NCBI GenBank assembly: GCA_016745035.1
Contig: JADGDE010000005.1
Coordinates: forward strand, 93,032 to 157,031
Length of the DNA: 64,000 nt
Reading direction: 5' to 3'
From: Thiotrichales bacterium
GTDB taxonomy: Bacteria; Pseudomonadota; Gammaproteobacteria; Beggiatoales; Beggiatoaceae
The position numbers and the translations under genes are program-made. Positions 26,183-33,152 of the stretch are shown here, one piece after another (within the stretch, counting starts at the first letter, position 1; each line of letters starts with the position of its first letter). The notes beneath the pieces were generated by a model. It was not told the origin of the DNA. It saw nothing but the letters and a program-made list of their open reading frames with translations, and did no database searches.

Positions 26183-27247
26183 TTAAGCTCCGTTTTCAAA
26201 CACAGGCACAACCATTTCCCCTGTGATGACAAAACCTTGTCCTTGGGTAATGACCTGCGCTTGCGGTGGCATACCAGAAACCCAAACACCGTTGGCTTCG
26301 GTGCGCACTAACTCGATGGGGTGAAATTGGACATAATTGCCCGTATCAACACTTTTGACCCCAACTTTGCCGACATCATTTAAGGACAACAGCGCTGGGG
26401 AGAGAAAATGCGCGGATTCACGGGCAATGGCAATACGTAATTCAGCACTGACTCCGGCGTTTAATATGCCATCGGGGTTAGGTACTTCCGCCTCAACCCT
26501 AAAACTATGGGTTTGTGCATCGCCTAAGCTGGAAATATAACTCAAGCGCCCCTCGACCTCTTGTCCATCTAATAAACGGACTGTAAGCGTTTGCCCGATA
26601 CGCAGTTTCCCCACGCTTTGTTGCGAGACATTGCCGACGGCTTTTAATACCGATTTATCCACCATCAAAGCGACTCTATCGCCTTGCTCTAAGTGACTGC
26701 CCAACTCAACATAACGCTGTTCCAAGACACTGGCAAAGGGGGCTTTAATTTTGATATGTTCAAGCTCTAAATTAGCGCGTTGCAACGCCGCTTGTGCCGC
26801 TGCCAATGCCGCTTCTGCCGATTTTAAATGATTTTCAGATTGCAGCCCTTTTTTGCGCAATTTACGGGCGGCAGAAACTTCTTGTTTTTGGTTTCTCACT
26901 TCCGCTTGGGCTTGTTTTTGTAAGGCAACACGATCCTCAGTTGCTAGCTTAACGATTAAAGCCGCTGCTTGAACCTGCTCTCCTTTTACCGCGGGCATGG
27001 CAATGACTTTAGAAGCCGTTTGTGCTCGAATCTCAACTTGGCGTAATGGCTCTAATTCGCCTTGTACCACAATTTCACGGCTAATCTCTTTGGCGATCAC
27101 GGTTTGCACTTTTACTTTCATCGCCGGATGGCTTTTGTTTTCATCTTTAACCACCACAGGCTCAGGGGTACTGGCAATCGCACCGCTGAGTACCCAAAGT
27201 ACCGTCGCGAGTAACAAGCCAATGGATAAATAGCTAGAACTTTTCAT
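26183..27247 (-). CDS. RND efflux periplasmic adaptor (MFP subunit)
   Basis: The adaptor protein of the pump has an N-terminal signal or anchor helix (YLSIGLLLATVLWVLSG), a split barrel-sandwich domain (VVQGELEPLRQVEIRAQT and IKAPFASVLEQRYVELGSHLEQGD) and an intervening alpha-hairpin rich in alanine, glutamine and lysine (about 110-170). ATG 27247 follows GAGGTG. The open frame also allows a GTG two codons upstream. First gene of the MFP-RND-SMR unit, it lies behind two TetR-type operator sites, so its expression is probably repressed by the TetR protein at 27328-27957. Confidence 0.92.
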   Translation of the reverse strand: MKSSSYLSIGLLLATVLWVLSGAIASTPEPVVVKDENKSHPAMKVKVQTVIAKEISREIVVQGELEPLRQVEIRAQTASKVIAMPAVKGEQVQAAALIVKLATEDRVALQKQAQAEVRNQKQEVSAARKLRKKGLQSENHLKSAEAALAAAQAALQRANLELEHIKIKAPFASVLEQRYVELGSHLEQGDRVALMVDKSVLKAVGNVSQQSVGKLRIGQTLTVRLLDGQEVEGRLSYISSLGDAQTHSFRVEAEVPNPDGILNAGVSAELRIAIARESAHFLSPALLSLNDVGKVGVKSVDTGNYVQFHPIELVRTEANGVWVSGMPPQAQVITQGQGFVITGEMVVPVFENGA

Positions 27248-27259
27248 ACACACCTCATT

Positions 27260-27311
27260 TGACCTTTCGTCATTATATGGTTAATAGTCATTTTGTGACC
27301 ACTGGTCACAA
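27260..27311. promoter_or_regulatory. TetR operator region of the efflux operon
   Basis: A perfect 19-bp palindrome TTGTGACCACTGGTCACAA lies at 27293-27311. A related half-site pair, TGACC-4-GTCA, lies at 27260-27272. Both occur between the tetR stop codon and the MFP start, and the same two motifs lie upstream of tetR itself, which marks them as binding sites of that repressor. Confidence 0.8.
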
Positions 27312-27327
27312 ATAAGCCAAAAAATTT

Positions 27328-27957
27328 TTATACGCGTCCCACCAAACCGGCCAACATAAACTCAGTGACCGATTCAATAATTTCTTCTTCATCGCCATGA
27401 AGACACCAATCTTTACCCGCCCAAAGCATGTCTACAGTCCCCTCAAAGCAAGCTTTCATACCGATGTTAATTTGCTCCAAAGGGCGACGTACTATCAAAC
27501 CTTGTTCCATTGCGGCCAATATCATCGGATCGCCCCAGTCGCCAAAGGCTTTGTCGAGTTCCATAAACGAGGTATGCCAAGATTCATCCGCCCGTTCTTT
27601 GAAATCAATCCGGTTACAGTATTCAACGATATAGCGGTATTCGCGGTGTTTTAAGTGGTAGCGAAAAGCCAATTGAAAGATGCCCTGGAAACTCTCGATA
27701 ATATTACCCTGATCCGAGTCATGTTCTTGCAAATGAGCCAAAAGCCCATGATAAAAACGCATCATCAAACGGAATAACAACTCATCTTTACTGGCAAAAT
27801 GTTTATACACCGTGCCTTTACCAATGTCGGTCGCTTTGGCAATCTTATCAATACTGACCGCTTCCCAATTAGGTTTAGAAAACAAAGCCAAGGCCACATC
27901 AAGAATCTCTGCTTCCCGACGTTCAAACTCGCGCTGTTTTCTATCCATACCTGCCAT
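27328..27957 (-). CDS. TetR-family repressor of the RND operon
   Basis: The 209-residue regulator has an N-terminal helix-turn-helix, ILDVALALFSKPNWEAVSIDKIAKATDIGKGTVYKHFASKDELL in outline, with the typical TVYKHF recognition helix at about residues 45-60. The C-terminal ligand domain is not recognised. It is upstream of, and co-directional with, the MFP-RND-SMR genes. Palindromes containing TGACC/GGTCA occur both in front of it and in front of the pump genes, so it probably represses itself and the pump and is released by a toxic substrate. Confidence 0.92.
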   Translation of the reverse strand: MAGMDRKQREFERREAEILDVALALFSKPNWEAVSIDKIAKATDIGKGTVYKHFASKDELLFRLMMRFYHGLLAHLQEHDSDQGNIIESFQGIFQLAFRYHLKHREYRYIVEYCNRIDFKERADESWHTSFMELDKAFGDWGDPMILAAMEQGLIVRRPLEQINIGMKACFEGTVDMLWAGKDWCLHGDEEEIIESVTEFMLAGLVGRV

Positions 27958-27972
27958 AACAATATTCCTTTT

Positions 27973-28006
27973 TGACCTTTAGTCATATTATGACCGTCGG
28001 TCACAA
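27973..28006. promoter_or_regulatory. TetR operator region upstream of tetR (autoregulation)
   Basis: TTATGACCGTCGGTCACAA at 27988-28006 matches the perfect palindrome at 27293-27311 with small changes. TGACC-4-GTCA at 27973-27985 matches the second site at 27260-27272. The paired arrangement is thus conserved in both control regions. Confidence 0.78.
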
Positions 28007-28111
28007 TAAGTCAAGCCAAAAGCAGCTAATTTAAACAGCCCAGAGATATTCGGGCACTGCTTGCGTGTGATAAATACTGAACCATACCGTGACTATAAAC
28101 TGTATGGTAAA

Positions 28112-28702
28112 TCAAGCTTGAGGTCTCACTGCCAATAGCAATTGAGTCGCCTCTTTTACATATTTTTCAAGTTGTTGTTCATTTGGCTTTTTTCTGCCTA
28201 CCAAAACAGATGTACGGTGAGAAAGTAACATTGCTGTCCATAATTGTGCTGTTATTTCTGGGTTTTTAAGGTGTAATCTTTCTGTAAAAAACGCTGCAAG
28301 CTTTAGTTCGGTTTCATCCGATCCTACCGTATAGAAGCTATTGGTTATTTCTGGTGCTTTGACACTTTCCATTACCAACAGTCTGAAGATAGCCAGATGT
28401 TCCTCCGACAAATGAGCTTGAATAAATCCTTTGGCAAACTGACATAAAGCCTTTTCAGTGTCAGGTTCTTGTAAATGAGTGAGAAATCCCATTTCTGGTT
28501 GTTCCCCTATATGCTCCAATGCCGCTTTGAATAATGCTGATTTAGAAGAATAATAACGATAGATTGTTTGTTTGGTTACTTGCGCTTGTGCTGCAATTTT
28601 GTCCATACTGGTGAGTACATATCCTTCGGATAAAAATATATCTTGCGCTGCTTGCAAAATTACTCGTCTCTTTTTTTCTTTATTTTGTTTAATTTTACCC
28701 AT
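28112..28702 (-). CDS. TetR-family regulator divergent from a methyltransferase
   Basis: The 196-residue repressor has helix-turn-helix ILQAAQDIFLSEGY...IAAQAQVTKQTIYRYYSSKSALF at about residues 12-55. The C-terminal domain (FIQAHLSEEHLAIFRLLVMESVKAPEITNSFY) resembles the AcrR/TetR_C class that binds hydrophobic compounds. ATG 28702 with AAAGGA upstream is preferred to the longer frame that starts inside the operator. The gene faces away from the methyltransferase, and two ATCATACT-N4-AGTATGAT palindromes fill the space between them, so it most likely represses both genes. Confidence 0.92.
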   Translation of the reverse strand: MGKIKQNKEKKRRVILQAAQDIFLSEGYVLTSMDKIAAQAQVTKQTIYRYYSSKSALFKAALEHIGEQPEMGFLTHLQEPDTEKALCQFAKGFIQAHLSEEHLAIFRLLVMESVKAPEITNSFYTVGSDETELKLAAFFTERLHLKNPEITAQLWTAMLLSHRTSVLVGRKKPNEQQLEKYVKEATQLLLAVRPQA

Positions 28703-28724
28703 TATTTTTATTCCTTTAGAATAA

Positions 28725-28744
28725 ATCATACTTTATAGTATGAT
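28725..28744. promoter_or_regulatory. Palindromic operator O1 of the tetR/methyltransferase pair
   Basis: The arms ATCATACT and AGTATGAT are separated by TTAT. It lies 22 bases in front of the tetR start codon, where binding would block tetR transcription. Confidence 0.82.
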
Positions 28745-28748
28745 TTTA

Positions 28749-28778
28749 TTGACAGCTTTGCGAACATCATAATATCAT
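28749..28778 (+). promoter_or_regulatory. Probable promoter of the methyltransferase gene
   Basis: A consensus -35 box TTGACA lies at 28749-28754, and TATCAT at 28773-28778 follows after 18 bases. The -10 box lies inside operator O2, consistent with direct repression. Confidence 0.6.
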
Positions 28779-28793
28779 ACTGTATAGTATGAT
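28774..28793. promoter_or_regulatory. Palindromic operator O2 of the tetR/methyltransferase pair
   Basis: The arms ATCATACT and AGTATGAT are separated by GTAT, and the symmetry extends two further bases on each side. The centre is 49 bp from that of O1. It overlaps the methyltransferase promoter. Confidence 0.85.
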
Positions 28794-28812
28794 ATTTAAA
28801 GGAGCAATTAGC

Positions 28813-29421
28813 ATGTCAACACAAGCAAGTAATATGTGGGATAAAGAATACTCTGTTGATGAGTATGTCTATGGGGAAGCACCTAATACCTTCCTATTAG
28901 AAATGACAACGGGTTTGAAAAAGGGGAATACCTTATGTTTGGCTGAAGGTGAAGGACGCAATGCCGTTTATTTGAGTAAACACGGTTTTTCTGTAACAGG
29001 CGTTGATTCCTCAATCGTTGGTCTGCAAAAGGCTGAGAAATTAGCCCAAAAGCATGACGTTGTTATTGATACAATTCATGCTGATTTATCAGAGTACAAG
29101 ATAGAAGAAAATACTTGGGACAGTATTGTCTCTATTTCATGCCATTTAGCACCGGAGTTAAGAAAAAAAATACACCGAAATGTTGTCTCTGGACTCAAAA
29201 AAGGCGGCACTTTTCTACTAGAAGCCTATACGCCAAAACAACTGGCATACCAGACAGGTGGACCACCAAGCGCTGAATTTATGATGGAATTGAAACAGCT
29301 TAAAAAAGAATTAGAAGGGCTTGAATTTATTCACGGACAAGAGTTGATAAGAAATGTTACCGAAGGCGTTAATCACACAGGCAAAGGTTCAGTTGTTCAA
29401 GTATTGGCTAGAAAAATTTAG
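28813..29421 (+). CDS. Class I SAM methyltransferase, TehB-like
   Basis: The 202-residue soluble methyltransferase has motif I LAEGEGRNAVYLSKHGFSVTGVD (about 40-62), followed by SYHLAP-type motif IV (SISCHLAPELRKK) and GGTFLLEAYTPKQ. The GEGRNA form is typical of the tellurite-resistance TehB/thiopurine-like group, which methylates small toxic or metalloid compounds. ATG 28813 has AAAGGAG upstream; an earlier ATG at 28789 is inside the operator and has no ribosome-binding site. Control by the divergent TetR suggests induction by the compound it modifies, which is not known. Confidence 0.88.
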   Translation: MSTQASNMWDKEYSVDEYVYGEAPNTFLLEMTTGLKKGNTLCLAEGEGRNAVYLSKHGFSVTGVDSSIVGLQKAEKLAQKHDVVIDTIHADLSEYKIEENTWDSIVSISCHLAPELRKKIHRNVVSGLKKGGTFLLEAYTPKQLAYQTGGPPSAEFMMELKQLKKELEGLEFIHGQELIRNVTEGVNHTGKGSVVQVLARKI

Positions 29422-29501
29422 TAAGCTGGGAACGCCGACATCTTATCGGCATTCGTACGCCCGCGAAGGTGATTAATCAGCTAGCACTTTTCAGCGGCAT
29501 A

Positions 29502-29517
29502 GGGCAACGAGTTGCCC
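29502..29517. repeat. Small hairpin after the radical SAM gene
   Basis: GGGCAAC-GA-GTTGCCC forms a 7-bp stem just beyond the stop codon at 29522. There is no T run. It may slow transcript decay or be chance. Confidence 0.35.
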
Positions 29518-29521
29518 ATTA

Positions 29522-30730
29522 TTAAAACAAATACTTAAGCTTCTCCAAAAAGCCGGTATTTTGCTCCCAAACCCAATAAACGCCTTCTTCCAGTTCGGTG
29601 GTAGACATGTGCTTCGGCTGATACACCGCATGGCTGCCATCATATTTTGCCCAGTCTTTAGTCAAAATACGCCCTTCGGTATCCAATTTTTTAAAGGTCT
29701 CGGAGCCGGGGAAAGGAATCATAAAATGCGGGACAACCTTATCCACTTTAATATCGGTGACAAAGGCTTGGGTTTGCTGGAAAATATCGTTTGTGTGTTC
29801 ATCAAAACCAAACAGAAAATCACCCCAAACTTCAATGTCATGTTTTTGAATAATACGAATGTATTCCTTCATTTTTTCCGGTTTCACAAAGGCTTTTTTC
29901 TGTGATTTGAGCGCATCGACAGATGGGGTTTCTATGCCCAATAAGACCGCTTTAAGTCCTGCTTTTTGTGCCGCCACTAACAAATCCTCATCACGGGCTA
30001 TGAGCACGGTGGTCTCGCCATAAAATTTCATCTTCAGCGGCGCAAGGGCGGCAAATAAATCCATCGCATAGGCTTTGTTATGAGTGAGATTATCAGAGTG
30101 TAATTCTACCCATGCCACTCCCAGCGTTTTTAAGTGTTTTAGTTCGGCGACAATGTCTGCAATCGGGCGCAATGTAAAGCTGTCAAAAAACTCATGCACC
30201 AAACAAAAGCTACATTTAAAAGGACAACCACGGCTGATAACCACCGACCAGGTATAGTCATATTGTGAAGGGCTAATAATATCGGTCGGATAAGGTTGGA
30301 TCTGGCTTAAATCTACCGGCTCTTTACTTTTATAGCGGGGTTTTAATTCCCCTTGCTCAACATCAATTAACACTTGTTGCCAATAATTTTCTACCTCACC
30401 AATGATTAAAGCATGGGCATATTTAGCCGCTTCTGCTTGATTAAATTTGGTGTGTAAACCACCGAGCACAATGGTTTTGCCCTGATCATAAAAGGCCGTT
30501 GCCAATTCATAGGCGCGATAAGCATCGGGGGTAGACATGAAAATCACGACTAAATCAGCATCGGCATTCAAATCGGCTTTCATACCGATGGTTTCATCAA
30601 CCATATCGATGTCATGTTGTTTAGGGGTTGCGGCAGCGGCGGCAAAAATATTTTGCGGTGGCCCCCCTGTTTCGGCTTTGTATTTGGAATAATCACTGCC
30701 TGCTGAGGCTTTGATAAAATAGATTTTCAT
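29522..30730 (-). CDS. Radical SAM protein with B12-binding-like N-terminal domain
   Basis: The 402-residue enzyme carries the radical SAM cluster motif at Cys169, Cys173 and Cys176 (SRGCPFKCSFCLVHE). The first 130 residues (ADLVVIFMSTPDAYRAYELA, TIVLGGLHTKFNQAEA) have the layout of a cobalamin-binding Rossmann domain, but the usual DxHxxG is absent. After the cluster, VELHSDNLTHN, LLGIETPSVDAL and DFLFGFDEHTNDI match the barrel of the B12-radical SAM class, which includes hopanoid, tetrapyrrole and C-methylating enzymes. The substrate is unknown. It is the last gene of a tetR-small membrane protein-radical SAM operon; AGGAG precedes the start. Confidence 0.87.
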   Translation of the reverse strand: MKIYFIKASAGSDYSKYKAETGGPPQNIFAAAAATPKQHDIDMVDETIGMKADLNADADLVVIFMSTPDAYRAYELATAFYDQGKTIVLGGLHTKFNQAEAAKYAHALIIGEVENYWQQVLIDVEQGELKPRYKSKEPVDLSQIQPYPTDIISPSQYDYTWSVVISRGCPFKCSFCLVHEFFDSFTLRPIADIVAELKHLKTLGVAWVELHSDNLTHNKAYAMDLFAALAPLKMKFYGETTVLIARDEDLLVAAQKAGLKAVLLGIETPSVDALKSQKKAFVKPEKMKEYIRIIQKHDIEVWGDFLFGFDEHTNDIFQQTQAFVTDIKVDKVVPHFMIPFPGSETFKKLDTEGRILTKDWAKYDGSHAVYQPKHMSTTELEEGVYWVWEQNTGFLEKLKYLF

Positions 30731-30739
30731 GTTGTGCTC

Positions 30740-31030
30740 CTAAAAACGGCTGAGAAAGTTAAAAACCGTCTCGTCTATGTAAAAATAAAAAAGCCCCATC
30801 CCGACCCAAATGGCGATGATGATCCAATACAACACCGGGTTTTCAGAGCGTTCAATGCGCTCGACAAAATAAGCTTCTTTGGCGCGCAGGTTTTCCCAGC
30901 CCCAAAATAAACAAAAAATCCCCCAGACAAACAACCAGTGATAAATGACGGCAAATAATGCCAACATTAAAGCCAATAGGGTTTTCCACCTTGCTGGAAT
31001 AAATGTTTTGATACGATCCCGTAATTTCAT
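30740..31030 (-). CDS. Small two-to-three-helix membrane protein
   Basis: The 96-residue protein has hydrophobic segments at about 18-42 (LLALMLALFAVIYHWLFVWGIFCLF) and 66-84 (VLYWIIIAIWVGMGLFYFYI), with a basic N-terminus. I do not recognise the family. Its ATG overlaps the tetR stop codon (ATGA) and it ends nine bases before the radical SAM gene, so it is translationally coupled and probably works with that enzyme at the inner membrane. Confidence 0.75.
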   Translation of the reverse strand: MKLRDRIKTFIPARWKTLLALMLALFAVIYHWLFVWGIFCLFWGWENLRAKEAYFVERIERSENPVLYWIIIAIWVGMGLFYFYIDETVFNFLSRF

Positions 31031-31608
31031 TGTTGCAAACTCAGTAATAAGCGCTCAGCCGCCCGTTTTGAGGCAAGGCGTACCTCAGACATATCGCCCA
31101 AGGGGGCGAGTGATTCAGCATTAAAGAAAATACCGACCAAGCCCGTGGCAACTTCGTAGCAACCTTGTGCCGAGGCTTGTGGATAGTTACGTTGTAGCTC
31201 TTTGGCGATGGTGGCGATGTAATCTAAATTCCATGCTTTGAGCCGCTGACGGATATGCGTATCTGTTGCCGCTGCCGAGGTCAGTGCCAAAGCCACCAGA
31301 GCCAGTTGGCTATTGGCGTATTCTTCATCGAATAAGTAATCCAATAACACCGCCATGCGTCCTTGCTCGGGTAAATAGTCCAACATCTGTTGCACTACCG
31401 TATTCGACTTCTCAAAAAAACGATCTAAAAAAGCCGTCAGTAATTGTTCCCGATTGCCAATATTGTGTCGCAACAAACTCCGGCGCATTGCCGCCTCTTC
31501 GGCAATTTTCTCTAAAGTTGCCCCGTTGACCCCTTCACGAATCACAACCCGTTCAATGGCATTGAGAATTTCTTGCCTGCGTTCAGCTTTAAGACTTGGA
31601 CGTGGCAT
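31027..31608 (-). CDS. TetR-family regulator, predicted controller of two operons
   Basis: The 193-residue regulator has helix-turn-helix EILNAIERVVIREGVNGATLEKIAEEAAMRRSLLRHNIGNREQLL in outline (about residues 12-58); the recognition helix LLRHNIG is unusual compared with the common TLYYHF. The C-terminal domain (LVALALTSAAATDTHIR, GCYEVATGLVGIFF) is of the BetI/TetR_C type. It starts at ATG 31608 after TAGGAG and heads the operon with the small membrane protein and radical SAM gene. The operator pair in front of it is repeated with identical spacing at 42123-42189, so it very probably also controls the DUF2141-desaturase operon. Confidence 0.9.
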   Translation of the reverse strand: MPRPSLKAERRQEILNAIERVVIREGVNGATLEKIAEEAAMRRSLLRHNIGNREQLLTAFLDRFFEKSNTVVQQMLDYLPEQGRMAVLLDYLFDEEYANSQLALVALALTSAAATDTHIRQRLKAWNLDYIATIAKELQRNYPQASAQGCYEVATGLVGIFFNAESLAPLGDMSEVRLASKRAAERLLLSLQQ

Positions 31609-31625
31609 GGTTCACTCCTAAAAAA

Positions 31626-31692
31626 TAAATAATCAATATTGACAATTTATCACACGAGCGCCGAAGTGTAAATAATCAATATTGATTATTTA
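31626..31692. promoter_or_regulatory. Double operator of the tetR-radical SAM operon
   Basis: The distal site, 31669-31692, is a perfect 24-bp palindrome with arms TAAATAATCAAT and ATTGATTATTTA. The site next to tetR, 31626-31649, has the same left arm and a right arm ATTGACAATTTA. Their centres are 43 bp apart. The same double site stands at 42123-42189. Confidence 0.85.
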
Positions 31693-31761
31693 TACAAAAA
31701 GGATTTCAAGGGCGGGGATTCATCACTATTATGGTGCTAGAGATGCGAAGATAGACAAACA

Positions 31762-31796
31762 CAGATAAACGTGAATGAACACAGGCGTTTATCTGC
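31762..31796. repeat. Imperfect hairpin with CAGATAAACG/CGTTTATCTG arms
   Basis: CAGATAAACG and CGTTTATCTG face each other across about 14 bases. A similar ACACAGATA-containing hairpin occurs at 41950-42000, also near the related operator. It is probably a dispersed repeat or the terminator of the small gene to its right. Confidence 0.4.
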
Positions 31797-31836
31797 TGTA
31801 TTTTGAGGGGCTATGGCATGTAGTGAAATATTTGAT

Positions 31837-32205
31837 TTACAGGTGATTTTCTAAGCCTAACGCCCAGTCGCTCATAAACTGTTCAATGGATTCAATAAAT
31901 TCCTCGGCTTCTTCTTTATCATCAATCGTGCAATGTAAGACCAACTGATTGCGCTGCGCGTGATAAGCCACTGTCCACGCCAGGGCATGAGGGCAGTTGA
32001 GAAGGGCAAAGCGCACACCATTTTTTATAGGCTCGCGTGACACATCAAATTGTCCCCAAAGGCAATAAATTTCTCCTTTGTTGCCAGCATCAGCCATAAC
32101 CGTATTAATTGACGCACAGTATACGGGTAAGGTCGCGATTTGCAATTGAGTCTGTAAGGTTTCAATATCAAATTCACTTTTTTCTATTTCTACAAAAAAT
32201 TCCAT
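31837..32205 (-). CDS. Hypothetical protein, 122 residues
   Basis: I do not recognise this protein. It is acidic and soluble, with an alternating alpha/beta pattern (AGNKGEIYCLWGQFDVSREPIKNGVRFAL, then WTVAYHAQRNQLVLHCTIDDKEEAEEFIESIEQFM in outline). The C-terminal part looks like a beta hairpin followed by an amphipathic helix. ATG 32205 follows TTGGAT. Codon use resembles the neighbours. It may be a stand-alone gene; the next gene to the left has its own operator. Confidence 0.6.
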   Translation of the reverse strand: MEFFVEIEKSEFDIETLQTQLQIATLPVYCASINTVMADAGNKGEIYCLWGQFDVSREPIKNGVRFALLNCPHALAWTVAYHAQRNQLVLHCTIDDKEEAEEFIESIEQFMSDWALGLENHL

Positions 32206-32295
32206 GATTATCCAATTGTTTTAAGCCTATCGCTTTATTGAGGGTTTTGCAGCCAAATAGCAATATAGACACGGCTTAAGCTGAGTTCGATATAG

Positions 32296-32442
32296 GCTTC
32301 ATTCCTACAATTGGCAACGCATTTACGCCAATTTTTACAACAACAAGCACAAGCTCAAGGTAAACAAAAATTATTTGATGCCTATCGTATTCGTGTAGCC
32401 GAAGTGATACGAGATTATGCCCATGAACGAGAGGATCTATAA
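32296..32442 (+). pseudogene. C-terminal gene remnant
   Basis: An open stretch of 48 codons ends at TAA 32442 and reads like real protein (FLQLATHLRQFLQQQAQAQG, then KLFDAYRIRVAEVIRDYAHE), but it has no start codon or ribosome-binding site and is preceded by an in-frame stop. The YRIRVAEVIRDYAHERE ending resembles the C-terminal helix of SWIM zinc-finger proteins; this is a weak resemblance. It is probably the tail of a deleted gene. Confidence 0.45.
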
Positions 32443-32568
32443 CTTCTTAACACTTATTTAATACCTGCTTTGCTAATCTCCCAATCATGCAATCTCATAG
32501 CGTCCAAAAAAACCTATTAATGGCTGGCGTTATATTGTGATCAACTTCATTTTTTGGGAGATAAACCG

Positions 32569-33129
32569 ATGAAACCTGACTCTTTATCCAAACTATCCGC
32601 AACGACTATCAGCCTGCACTGGATCGTTGCTGTCATGATGATTCTATTATTAGCAACGGGCATTTATATGGAGCAAACCGAAGCCTTTGCGCTTTACCCT
32701 TGGCACAAAGCGTTTGGTGTATTAATACTTTTGTTTGTTGTTATTCGTATTGTTTGGCGTATAAAACAAGGCTGGCCAAAGCCTGTGGGTGATTATTCTG
32801 CCCTTGAAAAAACACTATCAAAAATTGTTCATTGGCTGCTGATTTTAGCAACGCTGATTATGCCCGTAAGTGGTTTTATGATGTCATCATTGGGCGGCTA
32901 TGGTATTGACTTTTTTGGGTTTGAATTGGTAGCGAAAAATACCAATCCCAGTAATCCGATGGAGATTGTGCCAATCAATGAAGCCATAGCAAATTTTGCA
33001 CATATCGTACATGAACTGGCTGGATATGTGTTGCTATTAGCGGTGATTCTTCATCTCGTAGGTGCTTTAAAGCATCATATATTGGACAAGGACGCAACCA
33101 TCCGCCGGATGCTGGGGCATGAGGTTTAA
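32569..33129 (+). CDS. Cytochrome b561-type membrane protein
   Basis: The 186-residue protein has four helices with histidines placed for two haems: SLHWIVAVMM, YPWHKAFGVL, IVHWLLILATLIMPVSG, and the final HIVHELAGYVLLLAVILHLVGALKHH stretch in outline. This is the di-haem b561 (YodB/CybB) pattern; such proteins move electrons in the inner membrane. ATG 32569 follows GGGAG; the longer frame starts at a TTG inside the ribosome-binding site. It is the first gene of a six-gene plus-strand run with an RND pump and two-component system, and 23 bases separate it from the TolC-type gene. Confidence 0.88.
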   Translation: MKPDSLSKLSATTISLHWIVAVMMILLLATGIYMEQTEAFALYPWHKAFGVLILLFVVIRIVWRIKQGWPKPVGDYSALEKTLSKIVHWLLILATLIMPVSGFMMSSLGGYGIDFFGFELVAKNTNPSNPMEIVPINEAIANFAHIVHELAGYVLLLAVILHLVGALKHHILDKDATIRRMLGHEV

Positions 33130-33152
33130 GCTTATCTAAAGCGATCGACATC

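Noticed and set aside
26179..26289. Longer RND pump frame starting at 26289
   Set aside because: It overlaps the end of the adaptor gene and its sequence has no membrane-helix or family character; ATG 26178 fits the family N-terminus.
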